In this document: positions 25,746 to 36,257 of the stretch, in pieces
How the letters are laid out: each line of letters opens with the position of its first letter
Numbering within the stretch: the stretch's first letter is position 1
Assembly (NCBI GenBank): GCA_026390795.1
Contig: JAPLFG010000003.1
Coordinates: forward strand, 1,178,001 to 1,242,000
Source: Ignavibacteriales bacterium
Lineage (GTDB): Bacteria > Bacteroidota > Ignavibacteria > Ignavibacteriales > Melioribacteraceae
DNA: 64,000 nt
Direction: 5' to 3'
Notes under the pieces: generated by a model
The model's input: only the letters and a program-made list of their open reading frames with translations
What the model was told of the DNA's origin: nothing
The model's database searches: none
Program-made: the position numbers and the translations under genes

Positions 25746-27203
25746 ATGGCAAAGGTTACTGCATTTATTCCGTTTGTAGATGAATCAACAACAAAGGGTT
25801 TAGTTAACCAACTTAAGCTAACTCAATCAGTTGATAAAATTTTTGTACTCTCAAATGAAATCGCGGCATTACCGATTAGCGGAACTGAAGTATTACATAT
25901 TGATTGTTTAGAAAGTTCTAAGACAGTCCAAATTATTGCCGAAAAAGCTGAAACCACGTTTATTTTATTAATGACAAAGCCGCTAAAGATTGACTTAGGG
26001 AATTTTACGGTCGAGAGATTTATTAATGTTGCGAATGATACCGGTGCGGGAATTCTTTATTCAGATTATTATGAGATAAAAGCGGGGAATCCTGAGAAAC
26101 ATCCCACGATTGATTATCAGCTTGGAAGTATCCGCGATGATTTTGATTTTGGACCTCTCCTTTTTATAGACTCAAAGACGTTGAAAAGTGTTGCAGAAAC
26201 AATGCACGGCACTTACAAGTACGCGGGTCTTTATGATTTGCGTCTGAACATTTCACGGAAAAGTATAATTAGCAGAATTCCGGAATATTTTTACCATGCG
26301 ACAGAAACAGACTTTCGAAATTTCGGAGAAAAACAATTTGATTATGTCGATCCAAAGAACAGAATTGTGCAAATCGAGATGGAACAAGCGGCGACAAATC
26401 ATTTGAAAATGATAAATGCTTTTATAGAATCAAATTTTTTAGAGATTGAACCGCTTAAAAATGAATTCGAAGTTGAAGCTTCAATAATTATTCCGGTAAA
26501 AGACAGAATAAAAACAATTGGCGACGCGGTTAAATCCGCGCTGAAACAAAAAACAGATTTCCAGTATAACGTACTAGTTGTTAATAATTATTCAACTGAC
26601 GGAACAACAGAGTTATTAAATTCTATTGGAATCAAAGAGAAGAGGTTAATTCATATTCTTCCAAATAGAAAAGATTTATTGATTGGCGGATGCTGGAATG
26701 AAGCGATTCACAATAAAGCATGCGGAAAGTTCGCAGTACAACTTGACAGCGATGATCTCTATACCGACGAGAACTCACTCCAGTCCATTGTTAATGTTTT
26801 TAGACAAGAAAAATGTGCAATGGTGATTGGCTCATATAAATTAACAAATTTCTTATTAGAAGAAATTCCGCCGGGTTTAGTGAGTCACAGGGAATGGACA
26901 GACGAGAATGGTGCAAATAATGCATTAAGAATAAACGGACTAGGTGCACCCCGAGCGTTCTACACTCCAATTCTTCGAGATATCAAAATTCCAAATGTCA
27001 GTTACGGAGAAGATTATTTTCTTGGAATAACTATTTCGCGTAATTATATAATTGGAAGAATCTTTGAACCAATCTATTTTTGCAGGCGGTGGGAAGGCAA
27101 CACGGATTCGGCTCTTGATATTTATAAACAAAACAGCAACAATATTTACAAGGACAGGCTCAGAACATTTGAAATTTTAGCAAGACAAAAGAAGAATAAA
27201 TAA
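25746..27203 (+). CDS. Family 2 glycosyltransferase with degenerate N-terminal GT-like half
   Basis: The C-terminal half (about residues 245-485) is a GT-A glycosyltransferase: [32 protein letters not shown], and the metal-binding [13 protein letters not shown]. The first 240 residues resemble a second, eroded GT-A fold (ILYSDYYE in place of the DXD motif). ATG at 25746 is used, and another ATG lies 3 bases earlier. One base separates the stop from the next gene's start, so it forms a two-gene operon with the DUF4922 protein, a pairing that recurs in the Bacteroidota group. The acceptor is unknown. Confidence 0.88.
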   Translation: MAKVTAFIPFVDESTTKGLVNQLKLTQSVDKIFVLSNEIAALPISGTEVLHIDCLESSKTVQIIAEKAETTFILLMTKPLKIDLGNFTVERFINVANDTGAGILYSDYYEIKAGNPEKHPTIDYQLGSIRDDFDFGPLLFIDSKTLKSVAETMHGTYKYAGLYDLRLNISRKSIISRIPEYFYHATETDFRNFGEKQFDYVDPKNRIVQIEMEQAATNHLKMINAFIESNFLEIEPLKNEFEVEASIIIPVKDRIKTIGDAVKSALKQKTDFQYNVLVVNNYSTDGTTELLNSIGIKEKRLIHILPNRKDLLIGGCWNEAIHNKACGKFAVQLDSDDLYTDENSLQSIVNVFRQEKCAMVIGSYKLTNFLLEEIPPGLVSHREWTDENGANNALRINGLGAPRAFYTPILRDIKIPNVSYGEDYFLGITISRNYIIGRIFEPIYFCRRWEGNTDSALDIYKQNSNNIYKDRLRTFEILARQKKNK

Positions 27204-27204
27204 T

Positions 27205-28200
27205 ATGCTGATTGAAGAAAAATTAGAAAAGAATTCCGGCACCGATTGGTGGGCTGAGCGTACAAAAAGGTTGCTAATAGAACAAACTTCTGCTTGGCCG
27301 TTATTAAAAAATAATTATGAAAATCTTGCAAATATTCAAATTCGAAAGTTTCTTTTTGATGACTTCGAAATTAAGATTCAATTCAACCCGGACAGAATAA
27401 TATCTTCTTCCGCCGATGTTAGCGATAAGGCAATTAAAGCTAGAAAATGTTTTTTATGTCAAGAGAATCTTCCTACTGAGCAGAACAGTTTAGTTTATAA
27501 CAAACATTTTTATATACTGGTTAACCCATATCCCATATTTCCGGAACATTTTACTATTTCGAAGAGAAACCATACTCCGCAAACCATCATCGGAAATTTT
27601 GAAGAGTTATTAGATCTCACCAGATCAATCGGAAAATATTATACTATCTTCTATAATGGTCCCAAATGCGGTTCTTCTGCACCGGACCATATGCATTTTC
27701 AGGCGGGAACAAAAAATATTATGCCGGTTGAATATGAGTTTAATAAGATGGTCAACATGCTTCCGAGAGCGGTTGTCGGAAATGGGAAAATCGAAGTAAG
27801 ATTTTTCGAGAATTTTTTAAGGTACTTTATTTCTTTCGAATCGAGAGATAAAGGTGAATTGTTGTTTGCTTTCAAAACATTTGTAAATTCATTTAAAAAA
27901 ATTTCCGCACCACATAACGAACCGATGATGAATTTGACAGTCAGTTTTCAGGAAGATGTTTGGCGGCTTATTATTTTTCCGCGACAAGTTCACAGACCGG
28001 TTCAATTTTTTGAAGATGTGAAAAATCAATTGCTTATCAGTCCAGCGGCAGTTGATATGGGAGGTCTATTTATAGCACCTCGCCTAGAAGATTTTGAAAA
28101 ATTAAAAAAAGAAGATGTAATTAATATTTTCAAACAGGTAACTATCCCAAAAGAATATTTTGAGTTTTTAAGAAAAAAAATTGGTGAGATTTTTATATAA
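27205..28200 (+). CDS. DUF4922 / HIT-like nucleotidyltransferase protein
   Basis: The 331-residue protein has a zinc-type CFLC motif, a YILVNPYPIFPEHFTI segment and a histidine-triad-like PDHMHFQAG, typical of the GalT/ATP-adenylyltransferase (HIT) superfamily and DUF4922. Members are thought to act on sugar nucleotides. It may make or break the donor used by the glycosyltransferase one base upstream, which is an inference from the pairing. Confidence 0.85.
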   Translation: MLIEEKLEKNSGTDWWAERTKRLLIEQTSAWPLLKNNYENLANIQIRKFLFDDFEIKIQFNPDRIISSSADVSDKAIKARKCFLCQENLPTEQNSLVYNKHFYILVNPYPIFPEHFTISKRNHTPQTIIGNFEELLDLTRSIGKYYTIFYNGPKCGSSAPDHMHFQAGTKNIMPVEYEFNKMVNMLPRAVVGNGKIEVRFFENFLRYFISFESRDKGELLFAFKTFVNSFKKISAPHNEPMMNLTVSFQEDVWRLIIFPRQVHRPVQFFEDVKNQLLISPAAVDMGGLFIAPRLEDFEKLKKEDVINIFKQVTIPKEYFEFLRKKIGEIFI

Positions 28201-28231
28201 CAACTGCTTTGGGATATGTCTTTGAAATATT

Positions 28232-29374
28232 TTACAATACTTTCACATTAATAACACTAACATCATCGTCCATTTCGCCGCCGGTATAATCAAATATTTC
28301 TTTTTTCAATTGATCAAGAGAATCATTCTTAGAATTGAGTCTGCCGATAAATTGCATTAATCTTTCTTCGCCGTAAAGATCACCTGCTTTGTTGCGCGCT
28401 TCAGTAATTCCGTCGGTTACCAAAAATAATTCATCTCCGCTTTCGAGGTTAAGTTCTATATCTTCATATTCGCCGGATTTACTAAAACCAAGCAGTACTC
28501 CGGTAGAAACTATTCTCTTTACTTCTTTGGATTTGAAAATAAGCGGCAGGTCTCCGGCTCCCGAATATCGTGCTGTCTTATTTTTTTTATCTAGTATAAT
28601 TATAGAGAGTGTTATAAACACTTCTGAAATTCTCTCGTCCTTAAAAACCGAATCGTTTACTTTTTGTAATATGTGACTTGGCTGATAATCATTCGATGAT
28701 TCCAGGACAAACCGCGCGGCACTTCGTACATATCCGGCATAAGCCACTGCAAAATACCATGCGCCCCATCGTTTACCCATTACATCGCCCATAATTATTG
28801 CAATGTTATCGTCATCCAATTTAAAGTAGTCAATAAAATCCCCACCGGGAACATTCTTAAACGGCATATGCCAATGTTTGATTTGAAATCCTTCGAACTG
28901 TGGAAAATCTTCCGGAACAACTTTTGTTCCCATTGAATCAGCTGCCCTTTGGACTTCGTCAACAACTTTAACACGTTCCTTTTCCAAACTCTTTAATATA
29001 GCCGAGACTTTTGCTATTACCACCTTTGGGCTGGATGTTTTAATAATATAGTCTTCTATCTCGAGATCATATCCTTGGAGTATATCTTCTTCTTCTCCTT
29101 TTGCGGTAAGAAAAACGAATGGAATCTGTTTGAGCTCGGCATTTCCTAACAGACGTTTGCGGAATTCATACCCATCAACTTCAGGCATCATAACGTCGCT
29201 TAAAATCAAATCCGGTTTAATTTTTTCTGCAAGTTCATATCCCTCTCTTCCATTACTTGCAACCTCGCAACGGAACCCGGCTTTAGTAAGATTATAATTA
29301 AAAAGCTTTGCAATGTTGAACTCATCTTCGACAAGAAGAATGGTGCTCAGAAATTTTGTGTTTTCTTGTTTCAT
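28232..29374 (-). CDS. Response regulator with PP2C/SpoIIE phosphatase domain (RsbU-like)
   Basis: The receiver domain (residues 11-130) holds D60 in LILSDVMMP. The SpoIIE-type PP2C phosphatase follows, with VPGGDFIDYF, IIMGDVMGKR, YSGAGDLPLI and DELFLVTDGITEA carrying the metal-binding aspartates. Such proteins dephosphorylate STAS anti-anti-sigma factors in partner-switching circuits. A STAS gene lies 77 bases upstream on the same strand, followed upstream by an NtrC regulator and a PAS kinase. No RsbW-like kinase is present. Confidence 0.92.
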   Translation of the reverse strand: MKQENTKFLSTILLVEDEFNIAKLFNYNLTKAGFRCEVASNGREGYELAEKIKPDLILSDVMMPEVDGYEFRKRLLGNAELKQIPFVFLTAKGEEEDILQGYDLEIEDYIIKTSSPKVVIAKVSAILKSLEKERVKVVDEVQRAADSMGTKVVPEDFPQFEGFQIKHWHMPFKNVPGGDFIDYFKLDDDNIAIIMGDVMGKRWGAWYFAVAYAGYVRSAARFVLESSNDYQPSHILQKVNDSVFKDERISEVFITLSIIILDKKNKTARYSGAGDLPLIFKSKEVKRIVSTGVLLGFSKSGEYEDIELNLESGDELFLVTDGITEARNKAGDLYGEERLMQFIGRLNSKNDSLDQLKKEIFDYTGGEMDDDVSVINVKVL

Positions 29375-29451
29375 GAATTATCTAATAAAATTTTATGAAT
29401 CGTTTCAGAATCTTTGATCGGTCTTGATTTCTTGTTAACTGTAAAAGCATT

Positions 29452-29793
29452 TCATTTACTAAAGCTTCTTATTGCATCTTGTAAATCACTGAAAGATTCG
29501 AAAACTCTAAACAAACGAGTTAGCTCAAACATAGATCTAATTGCTGGTTTAAAACCAACTAATTTTAAATCACCGCCCAGCTTTGCTACTTTTTTGAGGG
29601 TGTTAACGATTACTCCAAGAAATGTAGAGTCTATAAACTCAACGGCAGTAAGATCAATAATTATTTTTTTATAGCCGGCGTTAATTTTCTCATTTACGTT
29701 AAATTTCAGTTCTTCGGCTTCTCGTAAAGTTGCTCTATCAAGATTAATTATTTCTACTATTACATCATCAATTATTTCTTCGACTATTTCCAT
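29452..29793 (-). CDS. STAS-domain anti-anti-sigma factor
   Basis: This small STAS protein (113 residues) carries the phosphoacceptor motif FIDSTFLGVIV, with Ser in the DS position used by RsbV/SpoIIAA. The ATG at 29793 is preferred to a TTG at 29832, which would overlap the upstream regulator. It shares the NLDRATLREA segment with the second STAS protein at 35672-36037. It probably switches an anti-sigma factor according to its phosphorylation, controlled by the PP2C regulator downstream. Confidence 0.88.
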   Translation of the reverse strand: MEIVEEIIDDVIVEIINLDRATLREAEELKFNVNEKINAGYKKIIIDLTAVEFIDSTFLGVIVNTLKKVAKLGGDLKLVGFKPAIRSMFELTRLFRVFESFSDLQDAIRSFSK

Positions 29794-29812
29794 TTTGTCT
29801 TTTTTTCCCCGG

Positions 29813-31195
29813 TCAATCCTTAGGTGAATCAATTTTGTATTTATCCATTAATCGGTAAAGAGTGGCTCTGCCGATTTTAAGTTTGCGTGCCGCTTCAACA
29901 ATATTTCCTTCGGAAATCTTTAATGCATGGCGAATTGCTTCTTCTTTTAATTTTTCAAATGGAATAATCGGGGAGTCGTCTCCGAACATAACACCGTTAC
30001 TGCCGACATTAAAAGTTTTAAATTGACCCGCAATATTTGCCGGCAAAGAATCAATCTCAATATGATCGCCCTCGCTTAAAATCATACATCGTTCAAGAGT
30101 GTTTTCAAGTTCACGAACGTTACCCGGCCAATCGTAATCGTACATAATTTTCAGAGCATTTTTAGAAACCCCTTTAACTTTTTTATTAAGTTTTATATTG
30201 AAGTGGTCGATAAAATGGTTGATCAGAATTACGATATCCCCTTTTCTTTCGCGCAAAGGAAGTATATGAATTGGGAATGAGCTTAATCTATAATAGAGAT
30301 CTTCTCTAAAATTTTTATTTTCAACTGCGGTTTTCAAATTCCTATTTGTAGCAGATATAATTCTTACATCAGTTTTAATTACCTCATTTCCACCGACCCG
30401 CTCAAATTCTTTTTGCTGTATCACGCGTAAGATTTTTGCTTGAAGAGCCATCTCCATTTCACCAATCTCATCCAGAAAAATCGTACCGCTTTTTGCAAGT
30501 TCAAATTTTCCAATCTTTCGAACATGCGCTCCTGTAAAAGCTCCCTTTTCATGACCGAATAATTCGCTTTCAAGAAGTTCGCGGGGAATTGAAGCGCAGT
30601 TAACAACAACAAATGGTGCCGCTTTTCTTTTTCCGTTGTAATGAATTGCACGTGCTATTAATTCTTTACCTGTCCCGCTTTCTCCTTCGATCAGAACGGT
30701 AATATCATTATCAAGAACTTTCGAAACCATCTTGAAAGCTTCCTGCATTTTTTTATCTGCAGAGATGATGTTATCAAAACTATATTCTTTAGTAAGATTC
30801 TCTTTTAACTTTTCAACTTCCCGTTCAAGGTCGTAATGCTTTATAGCATTCCTAATTGCGGGTTCTAACCGGTTTTTATCAATCGGTTTGGGAAAATAAT
30901 CAAATGCGCCGAGCCGTATCGACTCCAGGGCAACTTCAACGCTTCCTTGAGCAGAAAGCATTATTACTGGGACCTTTGGGTTTTTCATTTTGATTCTACT
31001 TAAGACTTCGTTTCCATTGATATCCGGAAGCATAATATCGAGTAGAATTAAATCAGGATTATTCGAAAGCGCATTTAGTGCATCGGTTCCGTTAATAAAT
31101 GTTTCGCAATTATAGTTCCATTGATTTTTGACCCAATGCGAAAGCATTTTAAGAATTGAGTCTTCGTCATCAACAATAAAAACTAATTTTTCCAA
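29813..31195 (-). CDS. NtrC-family sigma-54-dependent response regulator
   Basis: Domains run receiver (D53 in LILLDIMLP), AAA+ ATPase with Walker A GESGTGKE (171-178) and the sigma-54 contact loop GAFTGA (218-223), and a C-terminal Fis-type helix-turn-helix (NIVEAARKLKIGRATLYRLM). It activates sigma-54 promoters when phosphorylated, most likely by the PAS kinase encoded 20 bases upstream. The start is a TTG at 31195 with a GAGGG ribosome site 5 bases before it. No ATG fits better. Confidence 0.93.
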   Translation of the reverse strand: MEKLVFIVDDEDSILKMLSHWVKNQWNYNCETFINGTDALNALSNNPDLILLDIMLPDINGNEVLSRIKMKNPKVPVIMLSAQGSVEVALESIRLGAFDYFPKPIDKNRLEPAIRNAIKHYDLEREVEKLKENLTKEYSFDNIISADKKMQEAFKMVSKVLDNDITVLIEGESGTGKELIARAIHYNGKRKAAPFVVVNCASIPRELLESELFGHEKGAFTGAHVRKIGKFELAKSGTIFLDEIGEMEMALQAKILRVIQQKEFERVGGNEVIKTDVRIISATNRNLKTAVENKNFREDLYYRLSSFPIHILPLRERKGDIVILINHFIDHFNIKLNKKVKGVSKNALKIMYDYDWPGNVRELENTLERCMILSEGDHIEIDSLPANIAGQFKTFNVGSNGVMFGDDSPIIPFEKLKEEAIRHALKISEGNIVEAARKLKIGRATLYRLMDKYKIDSPKD

Positions 31196-31214
31196 TATAC
31201 CCTCAACTAAAATT

Positions 31215-33176
31215 CTATTTGGGAAGTCTAATAATAAATGTAGCGCCTTTGTTTACCTGGCTTCTTACTTTGATAAATCCCTTGTGCAGATCTATTATTT
31301 GTTTGGCAGTTACTAGTCCAAAGCCGGTTCCGCTTATTTGCATTCCTGCTTTTTGAACCTTATTAAATTTTTGGAATAGATTAGGTAAATCTTTTTCCGG
31401 AATACCAACACCCGTATCGCTGACGGCTATTTCAATTTCTTTCCCGTAATCTTGAACAATAACGGAAATCCTTCCGCCGCTGTTTGTATATTTAATTGCA
31501 TTTGTTATCAAATTCCATAATACTTTAGAGATTCTCTCTTTATCCGCATTTATTGTTATTTTTTCTTCCGGGTATTCTTTTGAGATAACTAGTTTTTTTT
31601 CAACTATTAATTCATGTAGATTTTTAACCACTTCATCAATTACATCAACTACATTCATACTTGTTTTTTGAAGCTCCTCTTCGCCGGATTCTAGTTGTGA
31701 AAAATCAAGAATATCATTTATTAGTTTAGCTAGACGTTTTCCTTCCATCAAAATAATATTGCTAAATTCATGGACTGTATCTCTGGAAAGGTCCGAATCT
31801 GATGAAATTGTTTCTGCAAAGCCAACAATTGAAGCCAGCGGGGTTCTTAATTCGTGTGAAACATTCGAAATAAATTCATTTTTGAGTTTATTGACTTCTT
31901 CGAGCACCGTAATCTTATTTCTAGCTCTTTCTCTTTCAATCAAAATAATACGATTCGCTTCAATCAGTTTGTAGTTTAAATCTTTTATTTTTTGTTCATC
32001 AAGTTTTCTCTTTGTGATGTTCCTGCCAAAACTTAGCATACCAGTTACTTCACCGTTGGTCATCATCGGCTTAGCGCTTATCTCAAATGTAATTCCTTTG
32101 TCAAACCTGTCCAAGAAAATGGTTTCAAAAGTTGTTATGCCGCTTGAATTTAGAATTTTATTAAATGCTTCCGCGATTTTTACTTCATCTTCTTTATCAA
32201 TGAATTCAAGAAAATGTTTGCCCAGCATTTCTTCGGGAGTAAGGCCAAGTGCCGCCGCTCCGTTTTTGTTTACCATGCTGAAATAGCCGAATCCATCTAA
32301 AATAAAAATCAAATCATCCGCAGTATCAATCAATAGTCTAAAACGTTCCTCAGAGCTTTCAAGACGAAGTTGAACTTCTTTCTCTTCTGTAATTTCCTGA
32401 ATTACTCCAACTATACGTACTACCTTATCATTTTTAATAATCGGGTTTGCGGAATGACGTACCCAGTGTTCCTTTCCGTAACGGTCCTTCATCCGGTATT
32501 CAACAACCGCTTCTTCTTTGTTTCTTAGTTTATTTATAAATTCTTTGAACCGTGCGAAATCTGATTCGTGAATTGATTTAAGCACGCGATACTTGTTCTG
32601 ATAAATTTCTTCTGGCGAGAAGCCAAAAAGAGTTCTTACGGCTTCGGTGATGAAATTAAATTCCGAACCATCCGGACTAGTTGAGAATAAAACTGTATTA
32701 ATACTGTTAATGGTTTCTTTTATTGTCTGTTGAATTTCGGATTCACTAAGTAATTGCTCGGGTTTTTTATCCTGCTTCAAAATTTGTGGCTTCGATATTT
32801 TTTTCTTAAAATTATTTATTAGAGGAACAATTTGGGAATGAATCGTTTCTGATGCAGGCATCTTTTTTTTCGAAAACAATAATAGATAGTATCTTGAACT
32901 CTTTTCTTCTAAAAATAATTCTTTATAGAAAGATTTATACCCGAATTGACGGGCAAATGTTTTATATGCATCCAGTTGTTTAATATAAGCAGCGGGCGGT
33001 TCCTTTTTTGAAGCAATGGATCTAAGTAAAGTCTGAAGATTTTTATCATCTCTTTTAATGCCGCCGACTGAGGATAAAATAATTTTCTTCAAACCATTAG
33101 ATTTAAAAACTACACCGGCATCGCTTTCGGTTATCTGGCAGATCTTATTAAGAATATGTTCCTCTTTGTTACCCAT
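31215..33176 (-). CDS. Soluble PAS-PAS sensor histidine kinase
   Basis: About 150 N-terminal residues of unknown fold are followed by two PAS domains (roughly 165-270 and 275-395), a coiled coil, a HisKA domain with phosphoacceptor H441 (NVSHELRTPLASI) and a HATPase domain with NLITNAIKY and GTGFGLVTAKQII. No membrane segment is seen, so it senses a cytoplasmic signal. It pairs with the sigma-54 response regulator 19 bases downstream, and the unit continues to the STAS and PP2C genes. Confidence 0.92.
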   Translation of the reverse strand: MGNKEEHILNKICQITESDAGVVFKSNGLKKIILSSVGGIKRDDKNLQTLLRSIASKKEPPAAYIKQLDAYKTFARQFGYKSFYKELFLEEKSSRYYLLLFSKKKMPASETIHSQIVPLINNFKKKISKPQILKQDKKPEQLLSESEIQQTIKETINSINTVLFSTSPDGSEFNFITEAVRTLFGFSPEEIYQNKYRVLKSIHESDFARFKEFINKLRNKEEAVVEYRMKDRYGKEHWVRHSANPIIKNDKVVRIVGVIQEITEEKEVQLRLESSEERFRLLIDTADDLIFILDGFGYFSMVNKNGAAALGLTPEEMLGKHFLEFIDKEDEVKIAEAFNKILNSSGITTFETIFLDRFDKGITFEISAKPMMTNGEVTGMLSFGRNITKRKLDEQKIKDLNYKLIEANRIILIERERARNKITVLEEVNKLKNEFISNVSHELRTPLASIVGFAETISSDSDLSRDTVHEFSNIILMEGKRLAKLINDILDFSQLESGEEELQKTSMNVVDVIDEVVKNLHELIVEKKLVISKEYPEEKITINADKERISKVLWNLITNAIKYTNSGGRISVIVQDYGKEIEIAVSDTGVGIPEKDLPNLFQKFNKVQKAGMQISGTGFGLVTAKQIIDLHKGFIKVRSQVNKGATFIIRLPK

Positions 33177-33243
33177 TCAGCAGCAATTATAAATAATTTT
33201 AATGTAAGATAATAAATTAGTCTGAGGAATAATAGGCAATGCT

Positions 33244-34371
33244 TTAACGAGTACTAGCGTTATGATAAAATTTAAAAAGCAGGTAAAAGCAAATGCATAG
33301 TGAAGAGGCAAAGATCCAGAAGCCATACTGCTTATTAAAATCTATTAATACAGCTCCAATAAGCGGCCCTAAAATAGTACCTGCTCCGTACATCATAACA
33401 AAGTATCCATTGGCCTGTGTCATATATTTTTTCTCAACTTGTTCAATAGTATAATTCAATCCTACAGTATAAAAGGCCGGAACAAACCCTCCTATTAAAA
33501 AGAAAACGATAAGAAGAAAAATAAAGTCTTTTGCAAAAGTCGGGAGTAAAAAAAGAAATCCTAACAATGTCGAAATAATTAAAAGCAGTTTGTATTTGGA
33601 AATTTTGTCTGCAAAATGACCAACGATGTATAGTACAACAATTCCGCCAATAACGAATGAAGCAATAAAATACGAAACTTGGTCGCTGGTAAAATAATTC
33701 CTCAGCCCATACAATGGAAGAACAACTATTACAGATGACTCAAACAGGCCATAAATGGAAGCGGCAAGTAAACTCATCAAAGGCATTTTTGCCATCGGCA
33801 TCTTCTCTATTTTTTCATTATTATCTTTCAAGTTTATTTCATCCATAAACACAGTTTGAACAATAAAAACAAGCAGCACAATTGAAGACCCGATAACAAA
33901 CGGAACCCAGTTCCCGAGTTTTATTGTCCATATTAACATGGAGCCGACTGCAATTCCGATAGAAAGAATTACAACATATAATCCGATATTTTTTCCGCGG
34001 TTTGTATCATCACTGTAGTAATTGATCATCACTTCTGTGGAAACAAAAATAAATGTTCCTCCAATACCCATTATTATTTTAACAAGGTATAGAAGCGGAT
34101 AGATACGCCAAAAGATGTGCCCTAATGCACTTATCATCCAGATGAATAGTCCCGATGCTAAAATCATTTTAACATTATATCGGTCTATTAATCTTCCCGT
34201 AAGACGTGAAAAAATGAAAATGCTTATATATCCGGCCATCGCAGTAGAGCCGGTAATAAAACTAGGTGCGTGGTTTAATTCTAACAACATAACTGTTACA
34301 GGAGTAACAAGCCCAAAACCAATCCCTCCAATTCCAATTCCGACAAGCGCAAGTATAAAATTTTTTCGCAT
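33244..34371 (-). CDS. Major facilitator superfamily transporter
   Basis: The 375-residue protein has 12 predicted membrane spans and the MFS inter-helix motif in RLTGRLIDRYNVK. The shortness and the GxGxxG pattern in the first helix (LALVGIGIGGIGFG) suggest a drug- or sugar-efflux type. The substrate cannot be read. It is transcribed divergently from the U32 gene. Confidence 0.88.
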   Translation of the reverse strand: MRKNFILALVGIGIGGIGFGLVTPVTVMLLELNHAPSFITGSTAMAGYISIFIFSRLTGRLIDRYNVKMILASGLFIWMISALGHIFWRIYPLLYLVKIIMGIGGTFIFVSTEVMINYYSDDTNRGKNIGLYVVILSIGIAVGSMLIWTIKLGNWVPFVIGSSIVLLVFIVQTVFMDEINLKDNNEKIEKMPMAKMPLMSLLAASIYGLFESSVIVVLPLYGLRNYFTSDQVSYFIASFVIGGIVVLYIVGHFADKISKYKLLLIISTLLGFLFLLPTFAKDFIFLLIVFFLIGGFVPAFYTVGLNYTIEQVEKKYMTQANGYFVMMYGAGTILGPLIGAVLIDFNKQYGFWIFASSLCICFYLLFKFYHNASTR

Positions 34372-34460
34372 ATATGTATTAATTATTAATAGGAAAAATA
34401 GCTTAACAAGAAATAATTACACAACTTTTCTTATTATTACATTGTATGGAAAAAGATAAA

Positions 34461-35669
34461 ATGAAAAAGCCCGAGCTATTGGCTCCTGCCGGTAACTGGA
34501 CCATGCTAAGTGCCGCAATTGAAGCGGGCGCCAACGCTGTTTACTTTGGTGTGAAATCCTTAAATATGCGTGCCGCTGCAAATAATTTTGATCTTCCCGA
34601 CCTTCCCAAAATTGTTGAGTACTGCAAAGAACGCAATGTTAAAACTCATTTAACACTTAACACCATTGTGTTCGAAGAAGAATTAGATGAGCTTGATAAA
34701 ATTGTATCTGCCGCCAGAGATGCCGGAATAGATATGATTATATGCTGGGATATGGCGGTAATTCAAAAATGTGTTGATTACAAAATACCTTTTTGTATTA
34801 GCACTCAGGCTTCATCATCAAATTCTTCTACTGTAAAATTCTATGAGCGCTTGGGAGCTAAACGAGTTGTTCTTGCCAGAGAATGTACTCTAGATAAGAT
34901 CAAAGAGATAAAAAGCAAATCCAACATCGAGATCGAAACATTTGTGCACGGGGCAATGTGTATTGCAGTTAGCGGAAGATGTTTTATGAGTCACGAGGTC
35001 TTTGGCAAAAGTGCGAATCGTGGAGAATGTTTACAGCCATGCAGAAGAGAATATCAAATTATTGACAGCGATGAAAAATTCGAGCTGACATTGGGCGAAG
35101 ATTATGTTTTATCGCCTAAAGATTTATGCACCATAGAATTTTTAGATAAACTAATCGAATCAGGAATAGATTCTTTCAAAATCGAAGGAAGGAAGAGAAG
35201 TCCAGAGTATATTGCAAATGTTGTTTCATCTTACCGGAAGGCAATAGACTTATATTTTGAGAACAAACTAGACGATGAAAAGAAAAAGGAATTTGTTGAA
35301 AAATTAAAACGAGTTTATAACCGCGGTTTCTCTTCAGGTTTTTATTTAGGTCAGCCTGGATCTGAAAGCTATGCTAAAATTTACGGCAGCATTGCCACCA
35401 CCAGAAAAGCATATATTGGCAAAGTTCTTAATTACTATAAAAAGAGCGGTGTTGCGTCGATAAGGATTGAAGCTGACGATTTAAAAACCGGCGATCCCAT
35501 TTATATTATTGGCAGCACTACCGGTGTTGTGGAACTTATGATCGATAAAATGATGAAAGATGAGATTGAATTGAGCTTTGCGCCTAAAGGAAATGATATA
35601 ACAATTTTATGCAGTGAACGTGTACGTCAATATGATAAAGTTTATAAAATTGTTTCTCTAGAAAGTTAA
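34461..35669 (+). CDS. U32 family protein, TrhP/YegQ-like tRNA hydroxylation factor
   Basis: The protein begins PELLAPAGNWTMLSAAIEAG and has ADAVYFG-like and FVHGAMCIAVSGRCFMSH with GECLQPCRREY, the cysteine set of the U32 group that includes TrhP/YegQ. Those proteins take part in prephenate-dependent hydroxylation of tRNA uridine 34, although U32 members were first called peptidases. The ATG at 34461 gives the family's usual start; an in-frame ATG at 34446 is 15 bases upstream. Length (402 residues) is close to TrhP. It ends two bases before the convergent STAS gene with no terminator between them. Confidence 0.88.
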   Translation: MKKPELLAPAGNWTMLSAAIEAGANAVYFGVKSLNMRAAANNFDLPDLPKIVEYCKERNVKTHLTLNTIVFEEELDELDKIVSAARDAGIDMIICWDMAVIQKCVDYKIPFCISTQASSSNSSTVKFYERLGAKRVVLARECTLDKIKEIKSKSNIEIETFVHGAMCIAVSGRCFMSHEVFGKSANRGECLQPCRREYQIIDSDEKFELTLGEDYVLSPKDLCTIEFLDKLIESGIDSFKIEGRKRSPEYIANVVSSYRKAIDLYFENKLDDEKKKEFVEKLKRVYNRGFSSGFYLGQPGSESYAKIYGSIATTRKAYIGKVLNYYKKSGVASIRIEADDLKTGDPIYIIGSTTGVVELMIDKMMKDEIELSFAPKGNDITILCSERVRQYDKVYKIVSLES

Positions 35670-35671
35670 AA

Positions 35672-36037
35672 TTATTTCCATTCGAGTTTTGGTTTCCCGC
35701 CGGAAAAACTTTCCACCGCTTCATCAAGTCCGGGAAAAACTTTGAATACTTTATCCATACGTGTTAAAACAAAAACCAGAGAGGGCATTTCTTCATTATA
35801 AACTAAGCGCAAGTCTCCATTAAGCGAGTTTGTCTTTTTTAATAATGCAACCATAGCACCAAGAAATGTTGAATCTACGTACTCGCAGATACTCAGATCT
35901 ATAACAATCTTAACTGTTCCGCCAGAAATTATATCTGAGACAAAGTCTTTGAACAATATTGCCTTGGCAAGTGTGGCTCTGTTCAAAAAAACATGAACAA
36001 TAGCAACCTCACCAATTTTTTCTAATTTGAAATCCAT
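35672..36037 (-). CDS. Second STAS-domain anti-anti-sigma factor
   Basis: This 121-residue STAS protein has the same phosphoacceptor motif as the one at 29452-29793 (YVDSTFLGAMV) and a similar FLNRATLAKA segment near its start. It stands alone, and no phosphatase or anti-sigma kinase is adjacent. It probably belongs to the same partner-switching circuit or a parallel one. Confidence 0.88.
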   Translation of the reverse strand: MDFKLEKIGEVAIVHVFLNRATLAKAILFKDFVSDIISGGTVKIVIDLSICEYVDSTFLGAMVALLKKTNSLNGDLRLVYNEEMPSLVFVLTRMDKVFKVFPGLDEAVESFSGGKPKLEWK

Positions 36038-36257
36038 ATAAGTTTATTACTTCTTCAATACAATAATTTTGTGTGCCAATATATGAATTCCAGATTAAAT
36101 AGAAAACTAACTGAGGATGATTTCAATCGGTTTTGAAAAATAATTTCACGGGTTATATTTTATGAAATCATTTTGTCCAAACTGGGTTTTTCTTTTCGCC
36201 GGAAGAATTATCAACCATTAACAAATCAGTAATTAAGTTTTAACTTACAATGGAAAA

